From Panagrolaimus kolymaensis (taxonomy: Eukaryota; Nematoda; Chromadorea; Rhabditida; Panagrolaimidae): a stretch of DNA of 64,000 nt. The translations under genes were made by a program, and so were the position numbers. The notes below the pieces were generated by a model. The model did not search any database and was not told where the DNA came from. It saw nothing but the letters and a program-made list of their open reading frames with translations. Position 1 is the stretch's first letter, and every line of letters begins with the position of its first letter. This document shows, one piece after another, positions 46,668-56,101 of the stretch. The stretch covers positions 1,054,001 to 1,118,000 of the forward strand of contig JAJQJQ010000024.1 of the NCBI GenBank assembly GCA_028622995.1, read 5' to 3'.

Positions 46668-48791
46668 CACAAGCTAATATGACAAAGTTTAAAAAATAAA
46701 TAAAATTGTTGGATCTCGCAATGAAAAAGCATCACAGTTTTGTTTTCAAGAAAAGTGCGCGAATAAAATATTTTTGTTTAGATTAATTTAAATTCAAAAA
46801 AGTATACTTTAAAAAATCGTTAACCATTATTCAGTTTAAAAATAAATTTATGTGGTCTCACCACAAAAACTTCAAACAGTTTGTTTTTCGTAACAAAAAT
46901 TGCGCATTTTTCATTCATATTTTTTTGTGTGGAGCATATTCCTTCCAGCTTCAAAAATTTCTGTTTAAAAATATCCTTAAATAAAGTTAGTTATCAGTTA
47001 AAAATCTGTCCATATCTTTGTTTCATAAGTGTAATCAAAACCAAATGGTAACCTTAAGTCTCAGTTTTTTCAAAAAGGCTAGTAAACAACAACTACATAA
47101 CCATTTTCTATGTTATTCATTCGAAAATGTTTCAAAAGAAAAAGTTAAAGTAAAAAAACAAAAGCAAAAACATGAATGATGTATTTACTTTTCCACGTTT
47201 TTTCTTTTAAATGTTTTTGATAATTATAAGAAAAGCCAGCATTTCAAAAAAAAACTTCAATGACAGTTAAAAAAACTTTGGAAGTTATAAAATATTTATA
47301 ACATTTTTTATTTATTTCAAAAGTATGTATTAAATGTTGCATAAACAACATTTTTGAAATAAACTTTTTAATTGATAGTTAAATACCCGGGGGCGCTCTT
47401 TTTTTCTTTATGGTAGTAAAACAAATTGAGAGAGGGATAGGGCTTGGCTTCTTTTACTATTTACGTGCAATGAATTTACAGAAAATTTTCTAATTTCTTA
47501 AATTAGTCATAAGAAAAGGGAAGAAAAAAAATTTAAGAAAGATTTTTTAAATTGGAAATTAAAAAATGTAAAGTTTTTTGTAGGTTAGTTTGTTGAGTTA
47601 ATCCACCTGGGGAATTTGAAAAAGGATGTGAAAAATTTTTGGCATTCTTTTTTTTTAAATGTTAGTCAAATGGTCTTCCGTATCTCTGTCAAGGGAGGTC
47701 ATATTTAATTATTATTTTTATAAATGGCAAAAAGCTTCAATTTGAAAATGAACTTGGCAGTTTTAATTTAAAAAAATAAATAATAATTTAATTTTGTTAT
47801 TCATCCCCTTATCAAAATCTTAGTCAGTTAAAAAAATACTCAAACACAAAGAATCAGTTCAATTAAAGAAGAAAAAAAGAAGAAAAATTGTTATAAATCC
47901 TTCAAAAATTGTTGACAGTTTAAATATAAATTTTAAAATTAAAAAATGCGCTGGAGAAAGAGAAACATGGTTGGACAGTTTTTATATTTAATAATTTAAC
48001 TTTTTATATCACAAAATAATTTTTCTCCGACCATTTTAATCCAGTTTTTATATTTAATTAGAAATTCTTGAAGTATTACCCAGTTTAATTTTTTTTTCTT
48101 TGTAAAACATTATTACAAATTTAAACTTAAAAATTCAAAAAATAAAAAAAAGGTGCAGTTTATAACCTTTGAAATAAAAAAGATGGAAGAAAAAACAACC
48201 AAAAAGTCAAACAGTTTTTAAATTTAATAATTAAAAATTTTATTACAAAAAGAATTAATTTACCATAAAAACACAATTTTACACAGTTTTATACAATATA
48301 TAATTTAGAATTTTTTGCAAAGCTCAGTTTAATTTTTTTTTTCTTTGAAAATTCTTACAGAGAAAATATAACAAAAAATCATCTGATTAGACATATTTAT
48401 TTAAGTTTGCGCAATGATCATTTATCTAATTTGCATATTCTCGTTTTTGTTGTTGACATTTTTGACATATAAAAACGCACATGTTACTCAACAAAAATCC
48501 AACACAGTTTTTTTTTAAAAAGTCGCCATTTTTAATCATCTGTTTATACCCTTCTATTTTTAACCCGAGTTTACGTAAGACGACAGTTTTCTATTTTAAA
48601 GAATTTTAGTCAACCTCAGTTTTATTTTAATAAAAAAAAATTAGCTAAAAATATACACATATATGTTTATTTGACCCAATTCTAAGATAGACACTGGTCC
48701 ATTAAAAATTCTGAGCAGCTCCATTTTTTTTTTTAGCTCTTACGTAAAAAACGTCAAAACTTAAACTCAGTTTTTATTATATATTTTTCAG

Positions 48792-51322
48792 ATTCGTCGA
48801 ATCAGCAGTAAAACAGCTGTAAAAAGTGTATTAGCTTCAGCATTAATATTTTCAATAATATTTAATTTGCCTCGATGGTTTGAAATAAAAGCGATGGATT
48901 GTTTGAGTGAAACATTTTACACTAAATCATCCATGGTTGTTCCAACTAATTTATTTATGAATCAAAGTTATACCATTTTATATCGAAATGCATGCTTTAC
49001 AATTGTTATGTTTTTCTTTCCATTTATTACTTTAACATGGGTTAATTGTAAAATAGTTAGCACCCTTAAAACTTCGAATCGGTCAGTTTTTTCTTTATTT
49101 TTTTAAAATTAGAGTTAAAAATTAAAATGAATGTGCAGTTTTTTATTTAAAAAAATGTATAATTAATTTTTATGACAGTTTTTTAAAGCAAACCTTTTGT
49201 TCCAAGGCTAGAAGAAACAATTTTTAGTCCAGATTTTTTCATTGAAGAAGTCAGTTACTATTTTTAAGATAAATTAAAAAATAATATTTTCCTAATAAAA
49301 AAAATCACCCTTACCAAAAAATCTTGACAGTTTCTTAAATTATATACTTTTGTTCCGTGATGCAATTTAAAAAATTCATGAATTGTGAAAATCCAAAAGG
49401 CTATATTGAAATTCAGTTTTTTAAATAATGTCTAAAAAATTAAAGACAATTTTTTAACCTTTCGAAAAGTTCCATTTCATCTCCAAATGCAGTTAAACTG
49501 TAATTTGATTTGTATCGTTTAAAGACTTGTGGTAACAAATTTTTAGTCTTATAAAACCCGTAACCCTTATCCCTCCGCAGTTTTTTTTAAATTTTAGCTT
49601 AAAAACTAAAAAACAAATTTTAAATTTCTCTAAAAAAAGTTTATATCATTTTATTTATATTAACCCCTTTTTTATGAGACATTCTCCCTCCCTATTTTCA
49701 TACATTTTACCATGAAGTGCTTTCTTTTACCCACACTTATCCAATAAAGCTTTGAAAGAACATTCAGTTTTTAAAAGCCATAAACTTATAAACATTTTAA
49801 TATTAAAATATAAAGCTCAGACCTTCTTCATACTTTTTAATTTATTTTTATTTTTAAATTTATAGAATTCGGCGTCGAATGACAAATCAACAAGGAAGTT
49901 TATCAACCACAACAACAACCAATATTCAACAACAAGAAGCAGCCCCAATATTTTTATCTAAAGATGCATCAATTTCGATGTCACGTGGAAGTGTGGGAAA
50001 TGCAAGCCTAACTAAAATGTCATTAATTACTCGAAAACTAAGTAAACAAGATTTAAATGGTAAGTTTTCAATTTCTTTGATAAAAGTTTCAAATAACAAA
50101 AAACTTTTTCCTTTCATCGTCTGCTTTTTTTATAAGTTGGAGGGACAAAAAAAACATGAGTTTCTTTATAAAAAAAAATAATTTTTATATCCAAATACAG
50201 GGGTGCTGTAAAAAAAAAAAAGAAACAAAGACCTCAAATTTCGAGTGCTTTTTGAAATTATAAAAATATGTGTGTTTCATAAATTTTTTAAAGGGATCAA
50301 TTAAATTTAATAATTAATTGGCACGTTTTAGAATCATATTTTTTTCAAAAATTTCACACGCTGCTTTTTTTGTTTTATTGTTTTTGTAGTTTGGCGCCTT
50401 TCTTTATAATAATTATTTAATTTTTCATAAAAAAAGAGTTTGTAGCTCTTTGCTCATTTTTAAGATACATAAAGAAAGAAATTTTCAAATAATGCCATGT
50501 AAAACTATTAGCTATAAAATTAATTAGCGCGTTTGGAGTAAAAAAAAAGCGCAGATTAATACGCAACAAAAAAAAATATGGAAAATAAAATCTCCATGAT
50601 TCACTGAGATATACATAGCTTTAGCTTACGGGGGTTGGCTGATTTATTACAGTTTTAATGGAGCCTTTATCGGCAATAATAGATAATCCATAAAAATAAA
50701 TAACTGAACAAGGAACTAAAAAAATGTGATATTTGAGTTTTCTCGTTTGAACCAATATTTTTCGTGAGACGAAACTCGCCTCAACAAAATTTGCATTTTT
50801 CTTTTGATTTGACTCGAACAACAAAATTATAAATAAAAAAATATATCAAAACAAAATTTTAAAAACTGAAATATTTTTAATTTAATTTCAGAACGAAAAG
50901 AACATGGAATCACAATAATGCTTGTGGCAATGGTGACTGGCTTCCTCCTTTTCAATTTACTCGCATTTTTCAATAACATCCTTGAACTCTCTGGAGAAGA
51001 TTCAGATTCATTCACAATTTTAATTGAATTATCTACCCTTCTCGTAAATTTAAATGGTGCAACAACAATAATAATTTATTTAACTTTTGGTACCAAATAT
51101 CGTACAGTATTTTTAAAGGTGTGTTCAAATTGTTTTTGTCGTCGATGTTTTAAATCTAAAAATTCATTATCCCTTAAACCATATGATTTACATTCAAGTT
51201 TTAATCCTGTTATTACAAGAGAAAGGTCTTCAAGTCAACCCACTGCATCTTGTTATTTATCTGCTTTGCCATATGCAACTAAACAAGTTACAGCATTGGC
51301 TATGAGGCCTTCGTTCTTGTAG
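48792..51322 (+). CDS. FMRFamide-receptor-like GPCR, TM4-TM7 and tail (5' exons not found)
   Basis: Exons 48792-49081, 49866-50059 and 50892-51322 join in phase (2, then 1). The first encodes IRRISSK, TM4 (VLASALIFSIIFNLPRWFEI), an extracellular loop with Cys and an NQS site, and TM5. The second encodes a Thr/Gln/Ser-rich third cytoplasmic loop. The third encodes TM6 (ITIMLVAMVTGFLLFNLLAF), TM7 ending in NGATTIIIYLTFGTKYR (a divergent NPxxY), and a Cys/Ser-rich tail ending at 51322. NLPRWFE and the TM6 sequence are typical of the nematode frpr / insect FMRFamide receptor group of neuropeptide receptors. TM1-TM3 must lie upstream. I could not find them in the 12 kb before 48792, so either they are far away across a very large intron or the gene is incomplete. 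An alternative last exon exists at 51689-51871. Confidence 0.8.
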
Positions 51323-51688
51323 CAACAAAAAGGATGCTAGAGGGACAGAATTAAAGGTTTAAAGGTGCAGTCTAAAAAAAAGTTGGAAATTTGAGATTTT
51401 TTGTTTCGAAAAGAAATTTAATAAAGAAAAAAAGTTTTCGCTAAGATTTCTAGAAAAAATTAAATTTTTTTGTTCCAAAAAACAGGTCTAATAACTTTTT
51501 GCCGTGCGAAACAAATTACTCTAGCTTCTTTATTTTTTTTTTGATTGTACCTTTAAACTTTTCTATTCTAAAATCCTTGTTGCCTCCAAAATCCCTGTTT
51601 TTTACATATTATTTTTCCCATTCCTTCCCAGCACAAATTTTTTTGTATTTATTTTTTTAATAAAAATTAAAGCACGTTTTATGTTTAG

Positions 51689-51871
51689 TTTGCTTCCACC
51701 ATTCTTCAATGTTTGGGTTGCTCAAAAATATTACGTCAAAATTCTATGGAAAAGTTAAATCCTAATGAAACTACATATTTAATTTTATCCAGTCAAACTG
51801 CGGCGGAAGTTATAGAACGTCGACGACAAACATTGAAAATGATTTCACAACAAAGTTTTGGTTCAGCTTAA
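51689..51871 (+). CDS. Alternative C-terminal exon of the GPCR
   Basis: If the GTGTGT donor after AAG at 51117 is used, the TM7 exon joins in phase 0 to this 61-codon exon (acceptor ATGTTTAG at 51688). It replaces the Cys/Ser-rich tail with FASTILQCLGCSKILRQN...QSFGSA. The new tail starts with a hydrophobic stretch and CLGC, like a helix 8 with palmitoylation-type cysteines, and ends with a basic ERRRQT block. The frame is open exactly from acceptor to stop and flanked by T-rich DNA, so chance is unlikely. It could be the main tail, with the longer read-through form as the alternative. Confidence 0.75.
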   Translation, partial: FASTILQCLGCSKILRQNSMEKLNPNETTYLILSSQTAAEVIERRRQTLKMISQQSFGSA

Positions 51872-52142
51872 AAATTTTTTTTTGTTTTTTACGATTTTGT
51901 TGTTAATATTTTTACGGGTGTTTATTTTTTTTAGTGTTTTTTAAATTTTTTGCTTGCAAATGTTTTTGTTTGTTTGTTTTTGGCACAAAAAATCCCAATG
52001 CAAAAAAATAAAATAAAAAGAAACTGATAGATATTTATTGTGTTTAAATTGAATTAATTTTTTTTGTAATTATATGCAAAATTTTATTTATAAATTTAAT
52101 TGTTTGTTAAATATCGTATTTAAATAAATAAAAGAAAATAGA
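51872..52142. other. Short gap between convergent GPCR and collagen genes
   Basis: Convergent 3' ends; AATAAA-type signals occur for both strands (about 52008 on +, 52120s region). No gene is seen. Confidence 0.45.
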
Positions 52143-53517
52143 TTAATGCTTTCGTGGATATAAAGTTTCACGATTTTGATATGTTCGAGCGGGACAGGGA
52201 CAATACTAAAAAAAATAAACTTATTCAGTGAAGAAGAAAAAAAAGCACACGATTATAAATTATAAACTTACCAAAGCATCTTGACCTGGAGCTCCATTGG
52301 AACCTGGTTCCCCTTGTGGGCCATCAATGCCTCGAAAGCCAATTAATCCTTTAGAACCTTGAAAACCAATGGGACCAATTTCACCGGGAACTCCAATGGA
52401 TCCTTTATCTCCTTGAGATCCGATTTCTCCTATAGGGCCTGGAAGACCTTTAGGACCACGAATTCCTAAAATAAAAATTTTTTGTTTTAAAGCGGCTAAA
52501 AAATCAAAAAAGGAGATTCTACCTTGAAGTTTTTTAGCATTTCGTCCTGCTTTTCCTGGTTGTCCTTCAGATCCAAGATTACCTTAAAATTAAATTTGAA
52601 TTTTTTCTTATTTCGATAATCCACAAATTTACAAACCTTGAGGTCCGGATGAACCCATATCTCCATTAGATCCAGGATATCCATCACGTCCAGGCATGCC
52701 AGGATAACCCTTTTGACCTCGAGCTCCTCGAGTTCCAGTTCTTCCTCGAGGTCCTTGAAGGCCGGGTTCACCAGCGGGACAACTAAGACATCCATTAAAT
52801 TCTTGAAGAATGATTTCCACATCATCAGATCGTTCTCCTTTAGATCCAGGGAATCCATCCTCGCCTCGATGTCCAGCCAACCCTTTGATGCCTTTAGGCC
52901 CGGGTGGACCAGCGGGGCATTTATTTTCAGATGGAATTTGGCAATTACATGGTGGAGGCATAATTGATGGAGGTTTAGCTTCTTCAACTCCAAGCGAAGG
53001 AAAATATGAAGTAAATTGTTGATAATAAGAATTTTCTCGCTTGCTTCGAAGCTTTTGTTTTTGTTGTTTCAATGGAGCACTAAGGTGGTTGATTTTCTCA
53101 GTGATTTCGATGCTCATAACCTAAAAAAGGGGACGAATAATTTTTAAAATTTTTGTTTTTAGATTCAAAAAATTTCAGAAAATTTCAAATTTTCGCCACG
53201 AGGCTCACTCAAAAAATCAAACAAAAATTAATATTTTTGCGACGAGATCCAAAATTTTCTTTTTATAAGAAAGCAAAGGTTTGTTATTTTTCAATTTTTA
53301 AACAAATTAAAAGAAGAGATAAGCCCGCCTAGTTTGGATAAAATTATCCTCGTTCAGAAATTTTCAGTTTAAAAAAACTTACTTTAAATCCATCCATTTC
53401 TTGATCAAATTCATTTCCAATATTTTGAATTTCCACAAGAATATTCAACATTGCCAAAAAATAAATTACTAATGTTCCAGTTCCAACTAAACTTGCAAAC
53501 AAAAAATGTCCTTTCAT
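52143..53517 (-). CDS. Nematode cuticle collagen
   Basis: Five exons (53517-53383, 53120-52637, 52582-52523, 52465-52272, 52205-52143) give 311 aa with all phases correct. The N-terminus is the cuticle-collagen block: a signal-anchor segment ([21 protein letters not shown]) and a short luminal helix. The furin-type site RSKR follows. The Gly-X-Y part is split into short blocks by CPAGPPG and [10 protein letters not shown], and several Gly-X-Y repeats are interrupted by splice-site Gly codons. It ends [19 protein letters not shown], with the usual terminal Cys pair. After removal of the N-terminus at the RSKR site, such chains form short trimers that are secreted and crosslinked into the cuticle. 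It is the clearest sign that the host is a nematode. Confidence 0.95.
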
Positions 53518-54033
53518 GATTTATTTTTTTGGTTCAATCAAAGGCACAAAAAAACTCAAGACCAACAAAAAGAAATGAATTTAATTTTGTAAAACAAATT
53601 TCTTGACTTTTATATATTTTTTTTGCTGCATTTTTTTTTATTTGTCGCTGCGCGGCTTCCCGCTGTTTTTGCCTAAAAACATGACGTTATCATTTTTTTC
53701 TCTTTGAGGATATTCATTTATTTGAATTTGCATTTTCTTGGATTGGATTTTTATTGTATTATTTATTTCTCTTTTAAATCCAATTTTTTAACGGATGAGG
53801 AGGATTGACATGGTACTTATGTATGTATCTTTTTATTTTTATTGCTTTTTTCTTCTTATCCTGTATTTTTAAATAGGTAAAACGAGGAAAGAGGAAAAAA
53901 AGACAGCGGGTGAGAGAAGAATAAAATTAGAGTTTTTTTTAAATTCCAGAAGAATATATTTTTCATTAAATTTGCATTTTTTTAAAAGATGTTTGAAAGG
54001 GTCATTTAGTAGGATTTTCATCATTTTGAAAGT

Positions 54034-54142
54034 TGTCGTCTTCCAAATCTTCGAAGAAGACAACAAAGAAAATTCCAGTGAAAGAAATAGAAAAATATAT
54101 AAAGAAGCCAAAGTTTTATATGAAAAACAAATGGAACTTTTG
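54034..54142 (+). pseudogene. Relic of the first exon of the 54.9-kb secreted gene
   Basis: The stretch aligns with exon 1 of the following gene. Shared are GTCTTCCAA...TTTCGA/TTCGAAGAAGACAACA and the part encoding YKEAKVLYEKQ. The signal peptide part is lost or altered and no downstream exons follow, so it is a broken tandem duplicate about 850 bp upstream of the intact copy. Confidence 0.75.
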
Positions 54143-54363
54143 ACTTCGTTTTTAAAGAAGTTTTTTTTTTGCTGAAAAGTTAATGGCCTTGAAAATAAAA
54201 TACCTATGTTAGTGAGAGTATGAATCTTCGTGGATTCATATCTCGTTATTCGAGGCAGCGAGTTAAAAACGACATACATTTTCATGGTTAAAAAATAAAA
54301 TAAAAATTATTTGGAAAATAAAAAAAATAGCCGCAATTCAAAAATTTTGATTTCTTGACATAC

Positions 54364-54558
54364 TGAACACATGTATCAAGCTTTGATGCTAGACATCAGT
54401 GAATCTCGTTTTGAATTACGGCCTGAATTGGAGATATCAATTTTTTGTTTTAAATATTCATTATTAAATATATTAAAATTATTCCCAACGGGATTTTGAA
54501 TCGCATGCACAGGAAGTACCTCAATCGATGAACTTTTATTTTTGAACACATGTATCAA
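54364..54558 (-). other. 163-bp coding-like fragment between 16-bp direct repeats
   Basis: TGAACACATGTATCAA occurs at 54364-54379 and again at 54543-54558. Between and across them the minus strand has an open frame of up to 60 codons (IHVFKNKSSSIEVLPV ... RNSKRDSLMSSIKA) with a coding-like composition and a stop. It could be a lone C-terminal exon of a lost gene, or an inserted piece with target-site-like duplication. I do not recognise the protein. Confidence 0.4.
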
Positions 54559-54859
54559 TTCAGCAAATCTTTTTTTCTTGTTTTTCTTTATTTTTTTTTG
54601 AAGCGTGAAAATTTGGACTAATTTGCAATTTGATTCTTAAAGTTTCAAACAGGAAAAAAGAATTATAAAAAATATTTATTATTCTTCTTTTTTTTGTGTG
54701 TCTGCTGGAGTTCATAAAATCAGTGTTTTATTTTTGCTAATAAAAATTCAAAGAAACATTTTCCCATGAAATTTATCAGGCAAGGAAGAAACTTTATAAG
54801 CAGAAAATTTTTTTCACAAAAATAATTACAATATTTACAGTAGCAGAAAAATAACAACC

Positions 54860-56101
54860 ATGAAAGTCTATTTTGCTTTTTTCTTTTTCCTGTTCTCTGG
54901 TTTCCTCCATTTTGCAAATTGTCTTCCAACAATTTCGACGAAGACAACAACAAAGAATATTCCATTTGAAGAAACAGAAAAATATAAAGAAGCTAAAGTT
55001 TTATATGAAAAACAGGTGGAACTTTTCAATCGAACAAATCGTAAGTTTTTTTAATTCAAAATTAAAAAATTTAAAAAAATTTGGAAATTTATTTTTAGCT
55101 TGCAAATTCAACTTCGAATGTGGCCCTCGAGAAAGTTGTGTAAATTTTCCTAAATGTGAAAAGACTAATGATAAACCTTGCCCTCGAACAGCTTGCGTTC
55201 CACGTCCAAGTAAGCGAGCTTTTTTTCTCAAATTTTTCTTTCAGGCAAAAAAACTATTAAAAATCATAAAACAATGCTTTCGAAACTAATGCTATTTATT
55301 TGTTTTAGCATGCGAATCAACCAAAATGTTATGCCCACGAACTGCCATGTGCGCTGAATTTAAAGATACTCGATTGGATTTAAATGAATATCCATATGAA
55401 TTTTCGCCTCGAATCAATATTGATGGTGATTCAAGAAAATTCAATATTGGATGTCTTTCACAAAAAGTTCCAAGTGATGGGAATATTTGTGAAGAAAATG
55501 AAGAATTAATTTTGGATTACCAAAGTGAGTTAAAAATTTAAAATTAATTATTGAAATTCAAATTTTAGTGTTCGGTTCCGAACCAAGTTGCGATATTCCA
55601 AAAGTAAATTTTGCTCTTCAAAAACCAGATTTTAAAGCTCCACCAAAATGTATTTGCAAAAAAGGTTTTGTTCGAAGTTTTGAAGGTGATTGCATTCTTC
55701 CAAATAAATGTTCGGATTACAAATTTGCGTCAAAAATACCAAGATACGATTCATCGGGTGCTGCTACTAAAAAAGCTCCTGAAATGTTCACTAAAAAAGA
55801 CAAACTCCTTTCTCGACGCACAAAATTTCCAAAAATTACAATTGCTACCAAAGAAACAACAACGAAAAGTATGGAAATAAAAGATTTTGATTCCACAACC
55901 TTGGTTCCAAAAAAGTTATTATCTTTCAAACCAAAAATTCACAGTCGACCAAGCAAAGCATCCATGAACCTCAAAAAAGGCAATGCTGAAAAATTTGAAG
56001 ATTCTCGAATCACAAAAATTGCCAAAGAAAACAGCTCAACAACTTTGCCACCATCAAATTTAAAATCGAAGTTACTTCAACAACAACAAACCAATAATTG
56101 A
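54860..56101 (+). CDS. Secreted Cys-rich protein with TIL-like domain
   Basis: Four exons (54860-55040, 55099-55209, 55309-55524, 55569-56101), all joined in phase 1, give 346 aa. A signal peptide (MKVYFAFFFFLFSGFLHFANC) is followed by a Thr/Lys-rich spacer. Three Cys-rich segments come next: CKFNFECGPRESCV, then PCPRTACVPRP and MLCPRTAMCAEF, then a trypsin-inhibitor-like end with PKCICKKGFVRSFEGDCI and NKC. The last 200 residues are Lys/Ser/Thr-rich, low-complexity and without Cys. TIL-type domains inhibit serine proteases, but here the full ten-Cys pattern is not obvious, so the inhibitor function is only a guess. The repeated CPRTA blocks suggest internal duplication. A decayed copy of exon 1 lies upstream at 54034-54142. 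Confidence 0.8.

Larger units (their letters stand above)
42504..49770 (+). repeat. Dense one-strand array of CAGTTT(T/A) minigene-like units (candidate piRNA array)
   Basis: By hand I count about 67 copies of CAGTT(T/A) and seven CTGTTT forms on the + strand, against only a few on the minus strand. Each is followed by 10-20 bp of A/T only (often TTTAAATTTAAAAT), then a unique 20-35 bp stretch with more G and C. Many neighbouring units are 39-76 bp apart; for example starts at 43353, 43398, 43438 and 43482, and at 45151, 45196, 45253, 45303 and 45363. The unique stretches are not alike, so this is not an ordinary satellite. The bases before CAG show no pyrimidine tract, so they are not splice acceptors. 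The array ends at the GPCR exons: one unit overlaps the donor at 49082, and the next intron (50060-50891) has a single copy. The motif and layout resemble C. elegans type I 21U-RNA genes, whose upstream motif is CTGTTTCA; that exact sequence occurs at 42816. Confidence 0.7.
53518..54859. other. Intergenic with exon relic and a repeat-bounded fragment
   Basis: Promoter side of the collagen gene (-) and of the secreted gene at 54860 (+). It contains a pseudogene of the latter's first exon (54034-54142) and a 163-bp fragment bounded by 16-bp direct repeats (54364-54558). Otherwise it is AT-rich and non-coding. Confidence 0.5.

Noticed and set aside
42504..49770. CAGTTT copies read as repeated 3' splice sites (CAG|TTT)
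   Set aside because: Bases before CAG are varied (ACT, TTC, TAA, CGG, ATG), with no pyrimidine tract, while the conserved part lies after CAG. No open exons follow them.
42504..49770. CRISPR-like repeat-spacer array
   Set aside because: The repeat core is only about 7 bp plus a loose A/T tract, spacing is irregular, and the context is a nematode gene. A prokaryotic array has long exact repeats.
52713..53022. + strand frames over the collagen gene
   Set aside because: They are antisense shadows of the Gly-X-Y coding sequence.
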